Shown here piece by piece: positions 31,002 to 38,630 of a stretch of 38,630 nt of DNA. The notes below the pieces were generated by a model. That model made no database searches and was not told the origin of the DNA. It saw only the letters and a list, made by a program, of their open reading frames with translations. Numbering within the stretch: position 1 is the stretch's first letter; every line of letters starts with the position of its first letter. The stretch covers positions 1 to 38,630 of the forward strand of contig PFDP01000004.1 in NCBI GenBank assembly GCA_002772535.1, written 5' to 3'. The position numbers and the translations under genes were made by a program. The DNA comes from Candidatus Peregrinibacteria bacterium CG10_big_fil_rev_8_21_14_0_10_36_19 (GTDB lineage Bacteria > Patescibacteriota > Gracilibacteria > UBA1369 > LOWO2-01-FULL-3).

Positions 31002-32420
31002 TTATCCTACTGAGCCTGTCATTTCTAGCTCTAGTAGTCTGTTTAATTCCAATGCGTATTCCATTGGTAGTTGTTTGATAATCGGGTTTGCAAAGCCGTT
31101 TACAATTGCCGAGGCCGCTTCTTCTTCTGTAAGTCCGCGACTTTGAAGGTAAAACATTTGCTCTTCACCAATTTTTGCGACTGTGGCTTCGTGGGCAATT
31201 GTTACATCTTCTTCTTCGATTTTCATGATTGGGTAGGTGTCGGAGCGCGAGTGCTCATCGAGCAGGAGCGCGTCACAAGAAACATGGCTTTTAATATTTT
31301 TTGCGCCCTTGTTAACTTTTAGAAGGCCTCTATATGTTGAGCGCCCTTGTCCTTTTGAAATAGATTTTGACACTATTTTAGAGCTTGTGTTAGAGGCGGC
31401 GTGGATTATTTTTGCGCCCGCGTCTTGGTGTTGGTGTTGGCCTGCAAAGGCCAAAGATTGTACTTCTCCGCGGGCGCCTTCGCCCATCAAGAAGATGGCT
31501 GGATATTTCATTGTTACTTTTGAACCTATGTTGCAGTCTAGCCAAAACATCTCGGCGTTTTCATGAGCATGTGCACGCTTTGTAACAAGGTTATAAACAT
31601 TTGATGACCAATTTTGAAGTGTAGTGTATTGAACGCGTGCGTCTTTTTTAACGATAATTTCTACAACAGCTGAGTGAAGAGAATCTGTGCTGTAGGTTGG
31701 AGCTGTACAACCTTCTACGTAGTGGACTGATGAGCCTTCGTCGGCAATAATAAGAGTTCTTTCGAATTGTCCCATGTTTTCTGCGTTGATGCGGAAGTAG
31801 GCTTGAAGGGGGAGTTCTATGTGCACACCTTTTGGTACATAAATGAAAGACCCTCCAGACCATACTGCTGCGTTTAAGGCGGCGAATTTATTGTCTGTTG
31901 CTGGGATTATTGTGCCAAAATATTCTTTAAAATATTCTGGATATTTTTGTAAGGCGATATCGGTAGATTCAAAAATTACTCCTTTTTCTTCTAAGGATTT
32001 TTGCAATGAATGATATACAACTTCAGATTCGAATTGTGCCCCTGTTCCGGCTAAAAATTTTCTTTCTGCTTCCGGTATTCCAAGTTTTTCGAAAGTGTCT
32101 TTAATTTCTTCTGGCACATCTTCCCAATTTGTTTTTTCTTTGTCTTGAGGTTTTATGTAGTAGTGGATTTTGTCGAAATCTATGCCAGAAAGATCTCCAC
32201 CCCATTTTGGCATTTCTTTTTTTAGGAAAATTTCGTAGGCCTTGAGTCTGTATTCTAGCATCCATTCTGGCTCATTTTTCATTTGCGAAATTTGGATAAT
32301 CAATTCACGATTGAGTCCTGCTGGAGCCTTAAAAATGCTATCTGTTTTAGTTTTAAAACCAAATTTATAGTCTTTGAGGGTGTCGTTGATTAAATTGTGA
32401 GTTGATACTGGTACTGCCAT
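31002..32420 (-). CDS. sufB: SufB Fe-S scaffold subunit
   Basis: This 472-residue full-length SufB is the scaffold on which the Fe-S cluster forms. Recognisable segments are [38 protein letters not shown] with the conserved Cys, the [21 protein letters not shown] region, [20 protein letters not shown] with the essential Cys, and the C-terminal [20 protein letters not shown] shared with SufD. It starts two bases after sufC. Confidence 0.97.
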   Translation of the reverse strand: MAVPVSTHNLINDTLKDYKFGFKTKTDSIFKAPAGLNRELIIQISQMKNEPEWMLEYRLKAYEIFLKKEMPKWGGDLSGIDFDKIHYYIKPQDKEKTNWEDVPEEIKDTFEKLGIPEAERKFLAGTGAQFESEVVYHSLQKSLEEKGVIFESTDIALQKYPEYFKEYFGTIIPATDNKFAALNAAVWSGGSFIYVPKGVHIELPLQAYFRINAENMGQFERTLIIADEGSSVHYVEGCTAPTYSTDSLHSAVVEIIVKKDARVQYTTLQNWSSNVYNLVTKRAHAHENAEMFWLDCNIGSKVTMKYPAIFLMGEGARGEVQSLAFAGQHQHQDAGAKIIHAASNTSSKIVSKSISKGQGRSTYRGLLKVNKGAKNIKSHVSCDALLLDEHSRSDTYPIMKIEEEDVTIAHEATVAKIGEEQMFYLQSRGLTEEEAASAIVNGFANPIIKQLPMEYALELNRLLELEMTGSVG

Positions 32421-32422
32421 AT

Positions 32423-33175
32423 TTAGTTTATGTATTGTTCGTAACCGTTTTCTTCAAGTTCAAGTGCTAGCTCTTTTCCTCCGGATTTTACAATCTTTCC
32501 TTTTGCCATTACATGAACATGGTGAGGAGTGATGTAATTTAAAATTCTTTGGTAATGGGTGATTAGTAAAACTCCCATACCGTTTTTTTCGTGAGCATCT
32601 TGAATTCCATTTGAAACTATTTTGAGTGCGTCTATATCAAGGCCGGAATCGATTTCATCTAGCATGGCTAATTTTGGTTTTAATGTAGCCATTTGCATAA
32701 TTTCTGCTCTTTTCTTTTCACCTCCAGAAGAACCTTCGTTTACAGGTTTTGTAATGAAACTTTGATCCATTTTTAAAAGCTCTGCATTTTCTCTTAGTGT
32801 TTTCATAAATTCTCCCGGTCTTACTAATTCTGTATCGTTTGCTTTGTTGTTTGCGTTTTTAGCTAGTCTTAGAAAATTGCCAAGAGTAACTCCTTCGATC
32901 TCTAATGGGTGTTGAAACCCTAAAAACATTCCCAGATTTGCTCTTTCGTTTGGGTCTAGTTCAAGAATGTCTACACCATTAAATTTAGCATTTCCTTCTG
33001 TAACTTCGTATTTTGGGTGACCCATTAAAACTTTGCAGAGAGTGCTTTTTCCAGAACCGTTTGGCCCCATGATTACATGAATTTCGCCTTCAAGAAGAGT
33101 AAGGTTAACTCCATTTAGGATTTTTTTACCTTCAACTTCAGCATGTAAATTTTCTATTTCGAGGATGTTTGACAT
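32423..33175 (-). CDS. sufC: SufC ABC-type ATPase
   Basis: This 250-residue soluble ABC ATPase drives conformational change of the SufBCD complex. It has Walker [10 protein letters not shown] (37-45), the signature region [16 protein letters not shown], Walker [13 protein letters not shown] and the H-loop [10 protein letters not shown]. It is the first gene of sufC-B-D-S-U-T, with spacings of 4 bases or less or small overlaps throughout. A strong promoter with an inverted repeat lies upstream. Confidence 0.97.
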   Translation of the reverse strand: MSNILEIENLHAEVEGKKILNGVNLTLLEGEIHVIMGPNGSGKSTLCKVLMGHPKYEVTEGNAKFNGVDILELDPNERANLGMFLGFQHPLEIEGVTLGNFLRLAKNANNKANDTELVRPGEFMKTLRENAELLKMDQSFITKPVNEGSSGGEKKRAEIMQMATLKPKLAMLDEIDSGLDIDALKIVSNGIQDAHEKNGMGVLLITHYQRILNYITPHHVHVMAKGKIVKSGGKELALELEENGYEQYIN

Positions 33176-33189
33176 CTTTATTTTAGGTT

Positions 33190-33232
33190 ATTCCGTAGAT
33201 AGGAATGTATCTAAAATGGAGAATTTTGTCAA
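33190..33232 (-). promoter_or_regulatory. suf operon promoter with overlapping inverted repeat
   Basis: On the minus strand TTGACA (33232-33227) and TACATT (33209-33204) are separated by 17 bases. The inverted repeat ATTCC-N7-GGAAT (33190-33206) covers the -10 and start region and could be an operator for an iron- or cluster-responsive repressor. Which regulator would bind is not shown by the sequence. Confidence 0.65.
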
Positions 33233-33246
33233 TTTGTAAGCCTCAA

Positions 33247-33738
33247 TTATTTGATTCTCAAAGTGCTGAGAATTTTGTTTTTAAATCTGTCGATTAATCC
33301 GTTAGCACTTTCGTGTTTTGCATTAATTTTGTTTTGGGCAGCATTTTCCCACCCTGAAGCTTTTTCTGAAATTTTTCTAAATGGTATTCCAGCGTAGTCA
33401 CAGGCAATAAGCACTACACGGCTAATAAACGAAGGGCCAGCATTCCATAATTGATAAGCTGTATTACTTGCAAATGCTATTGGGCTTAAAACAGTTTGTA
33501 CTGCTAAATTTGTTGTTGCTCTTATTACATTAGTGACTCCCTTAGCGGTTTCTGCAAATGGCTCAAGAGTTTTTTTCACAAGATCCTGGATAGGGTGTTG
33601 TATTCCTTTTGCTGCTTGTGAGCTGTTTAATGCATTGTGGGCTGAAGCTGCTGCTACATCAAAATTTACACTTGAAACCTCTGCAGGTGTTGCAAGTGGC
33701 TTAAATAACACTAATCTCTTTTTAATTGAATCCAGCAT
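33247..33738 (-). CDS. Hypothetical protein, 163 aa
   Basis: No family was recognised. The protein is Ala/Asn-rich and mostly helical, with a moderately hydrophobic middle (about 68-115) that might associate with membranes but is not a clear transmembrane helix. It contains a single cysteine. It has its own promoter and lies between the suf operon and the penicillin-binding protein gene, all on the minus strand. Confidence 0.65.
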   Translation of the reverse strand: MLDSIKKRLVLFKPLATPAEVSSVNFDVAAASAHNALNSSQAAKGIQHPIQDLVKKTLEPFAETAKGVTNVIRATTNLAVQTVLSPIAFASNTAYQLWNAGPSFISRVVLIACDYAGIPFRKISEKASGWENAAQNKINAKHESANGLIDRFKNKILSTLRIK

Positions 33739-33743
33739 TTTTT

Positions 33744-33789
33744 ATAGTTAATAGCTTGTTATTATTAACTATTTTTAAACTTTTGTCAA
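33744..33789 (-). promoter_or_regulatory. Promoter and hairpin upstream of the 163-aa gene
   Basis: TTGACA (33789-33784) and AATAAT (33766-33761) are 17 bases apart on the minus strand and abut the stop of the penicillin-binding protein gene. A 10-bp inverted repeat (ATAGTTAATA with TATTAACTAT, 33744-33772) overlaps the -10 and leader. It could be an operator or, on the plus strand, a terminator. Confidence 0.55.
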
Positions 33790-36051
33790 CTATTTATCCG
33801 GAGGGATATTGTAGTAATCGAATAGGTATTCTGCAATTTTACTGAAAGTTGGGGCAGCTGTAGCGGATCCCCATTCACTGGCTTTAGGGTGATCGAATTT
33901 TACAAGCACAACAAATTTTGGATCGTTTACAGGGCCAAACCCTGCAAAAGTTGCAATAGTTGTTCCTTTTCCACTTAGGGCTTTACCGTTTTTGTATGTT
34001 TGAGATGTTCCTGTTTTTCCTGCTACTAAATGTCCTGGAACTTGAGCGCGATTTGCTACTCCTACTTCTGTGGAACTTGTGAGCATAGCTATCATTTTGT
34101 CTGATGTGTCTTCGGAAATTACTCGACGTATTTCGTGTGGTTCAGTTTTTGTGACTGTTTTGTCATCATGGCGTACTTCGTCAACAATGTAGGGCCTCAT
34201 TAATATTCCTCCATTAGCTATTGCAGAATATGCGTTGGCAAGCTGTATCATTGTAACTGTGAGACCTTGTCCAAAGGCATGAGTAGCAAGTTCTGATTCT
34301 GTCCAGTTATCAAAATATTCTATTTTTCCTGCTACTTCTGTTTCAAATTCTATGTCTGTACGATCTAAAAAGCCGAATTTTTCTAGATAGTTATAAAATA
34401 ATGCTGCACCAATTTTTTTTGCGATGAAAGTCATACCTGTGTTTAGGGATTTTCCTAAGACTGTTGTCATATTAATTAACCCGTAGTATCCCTCTGAGTT
34501 TTTGATTTCGAAATCAAATTCTCCGGTGTAAACATTTTTATCTACACCAATTGGCCCCACATCGTTGAATGTGGTATTTGGCGTAATATCTCCGTCGTCT
34601 ATTCCAATTGCCATTACGATTGATTTAAATACGGATCCTGGCTCATAAGGCCAAGATACTATTTTGTTGTGATACACTTCTGGACCATAATAGTTTTCAT
34701 ATCTAAAATAGTGCACATTATCGTTTTCATCTTTTTCGGCAAAAACCATGTATTTATCTAGTGTGATGGCGTTTTTGTAGAAGTAGTAAATATCTGGCTG
34801 CTTTGTTGGGTATAGAGATTTGATTTCTTCTTCGTTGAATTTTACTTCTACTTTTTTAAATACTTTGCCGTATTCGTTTGGGTCGTAACTAGGGTAGTGA
34901 GCCATTGCTGTAATTGATCCTGTTTGTGGATTCATAATAATTATTTGTCCACTATCGGCTTGGTATTCTTTTACTGCACTTTCTAGGATTGTTTCTACTT
35001 TTAGTTGTATTGATCTGTCTGTGGTGAGGACAATATCATCACCATCAATGGCTTTTTCTAAATAACTTTCACCTACGGTAATTTGTCTTCCAATTGAATC
35101 ACGCTTTGTTTGTAGTTTTCCAGCAACTCCTTCCAGTTCTTTATTAAATGTACTTTCTATTCCGTATTGGCCTATGTTTGCATGATTTACATAGCCTATG
35201 ATATTAGCAGCTAGTGTTTTTTCTGGATAAAAACGGAAATATTCTTCTTGAAATCCTAGGCCTTTGAACATTTCATCTTTATCTTCTTTCATTAATTTTT
35301 GAATTGCCTCTGTGGTTTGAAATGAAAGTTTTCTTTGTAAAATTACATAACGATTTTCTCCTTTTAGGATGGTTGCAAGTTTTGTGCTTGGTATTTCTAC
35401 GTAGTCGGCTATTTTTTCTGCAACACTTTTAGGATTCGCAATTTGAGGTGGATATGCGTAAACTTTGTTTTCTATAACTTCTATTCCAGTAACTCCAAGG
35501 TTTGAAAGTTGTTTTAATTTTTCTTCGTTTTCATAAGTTCCGAGTAAAATCTCTTGTCTTCTTTTTGCACCTATTTTTTCTGATATATTTTTTTTGAATT
35601 GTTTTTCTAGTTCTGTATCAGTGAGAGGTTTTAGCATTTCTTCTTTTTCTTCCTCAGTTGCAGTAGCTGGTATTTTTCTTGAAAGTTTTTCTATACGCTC
35701 ATTATCTGCTGCTCTTTCATTTTCGATATTAAAGAGCAAGGGGGATATTTTGGCACTAATGTAGTCTGGATCTTTAATTAGACTTGGATCTGCATAAAGA
35801 AGGTTAAGTGTGGTGTTTGTTGCTAATAAAAATTCTTCATTTGAATGATAATCTTTAATCATAATTTCACCTCTTTGAGCAGGAAGTTCTACAAGTCCGT
35901 ACTGTTCTCTTGTGGCGATGTTTTGATAATGCTCGTTTGCTATAACTTGAAGTTGAAAGAGCCTAGCAATGATTATAAATGTAATAAAAGCGCTTCCTAC
36001 TGTTAGGAAAATGGTTTTGTCGATATTTATTTTGGATCTTCTATTACGCAT
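33790..36051 (-). CDS. Class B penicillin-binding protein (FtsI/PBP2-like transpeptidase)
   Basis: This 753-residue protein has one N-terminal transmembrane helix (about 12-32), a dimerisation domain starting ELPAQRGEIMIKD, and a transpeptidase domain that crosslinks peptidoglycan outside the membrane. Catalytic motifs are S473-VF-K476 (GSVFKS), S535-L-N537 (GKSLNTG) and K679-T-G681 (AGKTGTSQ). It is longer than typical FtsI because of a charged coiled insertion at about 110-180 and an extra segment at about 400-465 just before SxxK. The -10 element TATAAT (36065-36060) lies eight bases before the ATG. Confidence 0.93.
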   Translation of the reverse strand: MRNRRSKINIDKTIFLTVGSAFITFIIIARLFQLQVIANEHYQNIATREQYGLVELPAQRGEIMIKDYHSNEEFLLATNTTLNLLYADPSLIKDPDYISAKISPLLFNIENERAADNERIEKLSRKIPATATEEEKEEMLKPLTDTELEKQFKKNISEKIGAKRRQEILLGTYENEEKLKQLSNLGVTGIEVIENKVYAYPPQIANPKSVAEKIADYVEIPSTKLATILKGENRYVILQRKLSFQTTEAIQKLMKEDKDEMFKGLGFQEEYFRFYPEKTLAANIIGYVNHANIGQYGIESTFNKELEGVAGKLQTKRDSIGRQITVGESYLEKAIDGDDIVLTTDRSIQLKVETILESAVKEYQADSGQIIIMNPQTGSITAMAHYPSYDPNEYGKVFKKVEVKFNEEEIKSLYPTKQPDIYYFYKNAITLDKYMVFAEKDENDNVHYFRYENYYGPEVYHNKIVSWPYEPGSVFKSIVMAIGIDDGDITPNTTFNDVGPIGVDKNVYTGEFDFEIKNSEGYYGLINMTTVLGKSLNTGMTFIAKKIGAALFYNYLEKFGFLDRTDIEFETEVAGKIEYFDNWTESELATHAFGQGLTVTMIQLANAYSAIANGGILMRPYIVDEVRHDDKTVTKTEPHEIRRVISEDTSDKMIAMLTSSTEVGVANRAQVPGHLVAGKTGTSQTYKNGKALSGKGTTIATFAGFGPVNDPKFVVLVKFDHPKASEWGSATAAPTFSKIAEYLFDYYNIPPDK

Positions 36052-36059
36052 GGGACTGT

Positions 36060-36065
36060 ATTATA
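36060..36065 (-). promoter_or_regulatory. -10 element of the penicillin-binding protein gene
   Basis: TATAAT on the minus strand lies eight bases before the ATG at 36051, predicting a leaderless or nearly leaderless transcript. Confidence 0.55.
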
Positions 36066-36131
36066 TCTGAATAGTTGGGAAAAATTTAGGAGATTTTTGA
36101 AAAAATTTGATGTTTTGTTGTGGGCTTGTGA

Positions 36132-36137
36132 TATAAT
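36132..36137 (+). promoter_or_regulatory. Extended -10 of the polytopic membrane protein gene
   Basis: TATAAT is preceded by TGA and is seven bases from the ATG at 36145. The predicted transcript starts at the start codon, which also argues against the upstream TTG start at 36097. Confidence 0.6.
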
Positions 36138-36144
36138 CCCGCCG

Positions 36145-36999
36145 ATGTTTAAAAAGTTTGCTATGGATGATGGTTTAAATTTGTTTTCTTGGGGAAAATG
36201 GTTAAGAGTTTTGGCATTTGGTTTAGTGATGACGGCTTTGGTGGTTTTTATTTATATTGAAGTGAGTGATTCTTTTGTATCCTTTTTCTTTTCTGAAGCG
36301 CGTTCAGTAATTTTATTGAAAGCTGGATTTCTTTTATTAATTGAATTTGTTGTTATCCTATTGCCTTTGGCGACTGTTTGTAAGAAATATTTTTTTGAAA
36401 AAAAACATGTTCTTTTGCTTTTGTTTGCTTTAGCTTTGCTAATTTTTGTTGTTAGTTTTCGATTGGGGAATGCGGTTTGGTATGAAAACGCAATTCTTAT
36501 TGGAATACTTTATCTAGTTACTATTCCTTTGTATTTTATTGCTAGCTTTGTTGCTTCAAAATTGTCGAATTTAATTAAATATCTTTCTTGGTTTGGATTT
36601 TTTGTTTTGATAGTTTCTCTTGGCTGGCAGGTTTATGCTCATTTTAGTCCGCAACTTTCTGGGATTATTGGTTATGGAGATGGTAATAGTATTGCGACGG
36701 ATGGAGGATATTTGAATATTATTTTTAACAGAGGGGTTTCCATGGATGAAATTGAAACATCTTTAGCTAAATATGAATGTGTTTTTGGGGATGGGGTTAC
36801 TATTGATTTAGGTATTGGAGGTCATGATTTTTCTTGTGTATTTGATAATAATGGATGTGTTTTTGAAAATTTTATTGATGATTTTGATGGCTATTTTGCT
36901 TGTGTATCACCACACTCTAATAATTTGAATGTGATTTTGAATGAGTTAGATGCTATGTCTAATGTATCTAGTGTTACTTTTGCACCCGTTTTAAATTAA
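36145..36999 (+). CDS. Polytopic membrane protein with Cys-containing extracellular tail
   Basis: No family was recognised. The protein has 284 residues. The first 175 hold about five hydrophobic helices (near 21-40, 57-78, 86-106, 112-140 and 148-168). The C-terminal 110 residues form a soluble domain with four cysteines (ECVFG, FSCVF, GCVFE, FACVS) that could make disulfides outside the cell. NIIFNRGVSMDEIETSLAKYECVFGD gives it a ferredoxin-like alternation of strands and helix. The ATG at 36145 is preferred because the promoter lies upstream of it but downstream of the TTG at 36097. Confidence 0.75.
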   Translation: MFKKFAMDDGLNLFSWGKWLRVLAFGLVMTALVVFIYIEVSDSFVSFFFSEARSVILLKAGFLLLIEFVVILLPLATVCKKYFFEKKHVLLLLFALALLIFVVSFRLGNAVWYENAILIGILYLVTIPLYFIASFVASKLSNLIKYLSWFGFFVLIVSLGWQVYAHFSPQLSGIIGYGDGNSIATDGGYLNIIFNRGVSMDEIETSLAKYECVFGDGVTIDLGIGGHDFSCVFDNNGCVFENFIDDFDGYFACVSPHSNNLNVILNELDAMSNVSSVTFAPVLN

Positions 37000-37010
37000 T
37001 TAAAAAAATT

Positions 37011-38270
37011 ATGTATAAAAAGAAAAAATTAAAAAGTGGACTGAGACTTGTAACTCAACACCTTGAAGGAACTAAAGCTGTAACGGTTTTGGTGCTTGCG
37101 GGGGCGGGTAGTAGATATGAAACAGAAGATCTTCGTGGAATTTCTCACTTTTTGGAGCATATGTTTTTCAAGGGAGCTGAGCGTTATAAAAATACTAAAG
37201 AAGTTTCTGAGGCAATTGATTCTGTAGGGGGTGAATTTAATGCTTTTACTGCTAAAGAATATGCTGGATATTATGTAAAGGTGGCTAGTGAGCAGGTAGA
37301 CATAGCTTGTGATGTACTTTCAGACATGCTCCTTAATGCCAAATTTGCTCAAGAAGAAATTGAAAAGGAGAGAGGAGTGATTTTGGAAGAATATAATATG
37401 TATCAAGATACTCCAATGTATCAAATTGGTTGGAATTTTGAGCAATTGTTATATGGTGACCAACCTTTGGGTTGGGATCAAATTGGTACTAAGGAATTAA
37501 TAAAATCTGTGAATCATGAAGATTTTGTAAAATATAATAGTGAACTTTATACTTCTGATAATTTAGTGTTAGCAATTGTTGGCAATGTTACGGAGGCGCG
37601 CGCCGAAGAACTTGCTGAAAAATATTTTCAAATGCCCGCTAGTCGGCGCGCGTATGATTTTAAGGCAATTGATAATGCTGTCTCTGGTGGAAGAGTTCAT
37701 TTAACAGAAAAGAAAACAGAACAAGCTCATGTGGCAATCGGGTATCCAGCTTATAGTGCAAACCATCCTGATCATTTAGCTAAGAAAATTTTGTCAGTGG
37801 TTTTAGGTGGTAATATGAGCAGTAGAATGTTTTTAGGAGTGCGTGAAGCAAAGGGTCTGTCTTATTATATTCACACAACAACTGATAATTACACAGATGC
37901 CGGTGCTCTTGTAACAATGGCTGGTGTAGATTTAACTCGTATAGACGAGGCAATTGAAGGAATTATTGAGCAGTATGAGATTGTTCGTAAAGAAGGTGTG
38001 CCTGCTGATGAGGTGGAAAAGGCTAAATCTTACTTGAAAGGTAAGATGGTTTTGAATCTTGAAGATAGTGAAGAATTTGCTCACTTTTTGGCAAAATATG
38101 AACTCCTTTTTGGAGGCTGCACTAGTCTTGAGGAAGTAATGGATAAGATTGATGGAGTAACTGCAGAAGATGTTTCTCGTGTTGCCGCTGACATTCTAAA
38201 GCCCGATTTAATGAAGATTGCGGTTATTGGGCCTTATGATGATGCAAGTAGATTTGAGAAGTTGATGTGA
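37011..38270 (+). CDS. M16-family zinc metallopeptidase (processing protease-like)
   Basis: This 419-residue protein has the inverted zinc motif HFLEH (46-50), with the third ligand in ERGVILEEYNMY (E126 or E127), and the M16B N-terminal GLRLVTQHLEGTKAVTVLVL. The C-terminal half contains GGNMSSRMFLGVREAKGLSYYIH, the conserved R/Y region of the family. Related bacterial enzymes of about 420 residues degrade peptides in the cytoplasm or process precursors. It follows the membrane protein gene after 11 bases and is probably co-transcribed. Confidence 0.95.
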   Translation: MYKKKKLKSGLRLVTQHLEGTKAVTVLVLAGAGSRYETEDLRGISHFLEHMFFKGAERYKNTKEVSEAIDSVGGEFNAFTAKEYAGYYVKVASEQVDIACDVLSDMLLNAKFAQEEIEKERGVILEEYNMYQDTPMYQIGWNFEQLLYGDQPLGWDQIGTKELIKSVNHEDFVKYNSELYTSDNLVLAIVGNVTEARAEELAEKYFQMPASRRAYDFKAIDNAVSGGRVHLTEKKTEQAHVAIGYPAYSANHPDHLAKKILSVVLGGNMSSRMFLGVREAKGLSYYIHTTTDNYTDAGALVTMAGVDLTRIDEAIEGIIEQYEIVRKEGVPADEVEKAKSYLKGKMVLNLEDSEEFAHFLAKYELLFGGCTSLEEVMDKIDGVTAEDVSRVAADILKPDLMKIAVIGPYDDASRFEKLM

Positions 38271-38630
38271 TGGCGGTTTTGGTGTGCAGATTATGCAATG
38301 TTTTGGTAGAAATGGCGAGGATATCCCCGGGGATGGGATTTTTTGGTTTGTGATGGATTTTGGAGATTTTTTTCGTGGGGAAATGTGGGCGAAGTTAGAT
38401 TTTTTGAGTTTTTTGATGGAAGTATGTGGGGGCGCGCGTCAGAGGGTTTTTATGGTGTTTTAGAGGGCTATTTCTCAGCGTTAAAATCTATGGATTTTTG
38501 GCTTTCTGCTGCGGATTTTGGCTTGATTTTTTTAGGGAATTTTGCTAATGTTTAGGGCACTTCATAACCTAAAATTTTATGACAAATAGAGAGATTCATG
38601 TGAGGTTTTGTGAGCTTGGAAAGTCTCACA
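38271..38630. other. End region without a supported gene
   Basis: Frames of 50-70 codons exist on the plus strand (for example 38343-38555, and an overlapping one starting near 38295), rich in Phe, Trp and Gly. Neither has a convincing start or family. The two overlap in different frames, which could mean a decayed gene or chance. I annotate no CDS here. Confidence 0.4.

Noticed and set aside
36097-36144. N-terminal extension of the polytopic membrane protein from a TTG start
   Set aside because: The extended -10 promoter lies downstream of this TTG, so the extension would not be in the main transcript.
38343-38555. 70-codon open frame near the right edge
   Set aside because: It has a Trp/Phe/Gly-rich low-complexity product, no promoter or start signal, and another frame of similar quality overlaps it.

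Overview
The window is AT-rich and very gene-dense. It uses the standard code, since TGA closes several genes. Small genome style shows in 1-30 bp gene overlaps, convergent genes that share stop regions, and many promoters placed almost on the start codon with few Shine-Dalgarno motifs. Pilus genes of Gram-positive/CPR layout without a secretin, a compact SUF operon, a DUF5679 protein and M50/M16 peptidases together suggest a Patescibacteria (CPR) bacterium, perhaps of the Peregrinibacteria/Gracilibacteria side. That placement is an inference; no rRNA is present.

Layout. 1-170: start of a gene running off the left edge, possibly a restriction-modification subunit. 500-2666: a XerC/D-like tyrosine recombinase facing an overlapping uracil-DNA glycosylase/AlkD repair pair. 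2754-11734: a type IV pilus operon (pilB, pilC, four minor prepilins, a fused pilM-pilN, pilO, a small membrane protein, a major pilin, then a terminator). One minor prepilin carries seven LVIVD propeller repeats. 11770-13346: DUF1905 protein, tRNA-Ser(GGA) with a duplicated 3' end and a structured insert, an M50 protease, and a structured RNA that may be 6S RNA. 13355-15506: RnfD-like membrane protein, FMN-binding lipoprotein and ApbE flavin transferase, which form a compact extracytosolic flavin electron-transfer module.

15496-20274: a Tudor-like lipoprotein gene carrying repeated 19-bp palindromes, DUF5679, YajQ, an unknown protein, an RMD1/DUF155 membrane protein, small proteins, VF530, tRNA-Thr(GGT) and ribosomal protein bL33. 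20410-25593: an unusual cluster of a 654-aa orphan protein, a class III PLP aminotransferase, a YbaK-type aminoacyl-tRNA deacylase and a class I-type PLP aminotransferase. This is the best candidate for an undescribed system. 25639-26975: a signal-anchored hypothetical and a second Tudor-like lipoprotein.

26988-33175: an iron region with a DtxR-family regulator divergent from an FTR1 iron permease, then a sufCBDSUT operon. 33247-38270: a hypothetical protein, a class B penicillin-binding protein, a polytopic membrane protein and an M16 peptidase. The last 360 bp hold no gene I can support.

Themes: surface structures (pilus, lipoproteins, peptidoglycan synthesis), extracytosolic flavin redox, iron import with Fe-S assembly, and one unexplained PLP/tRNA-editing locus.
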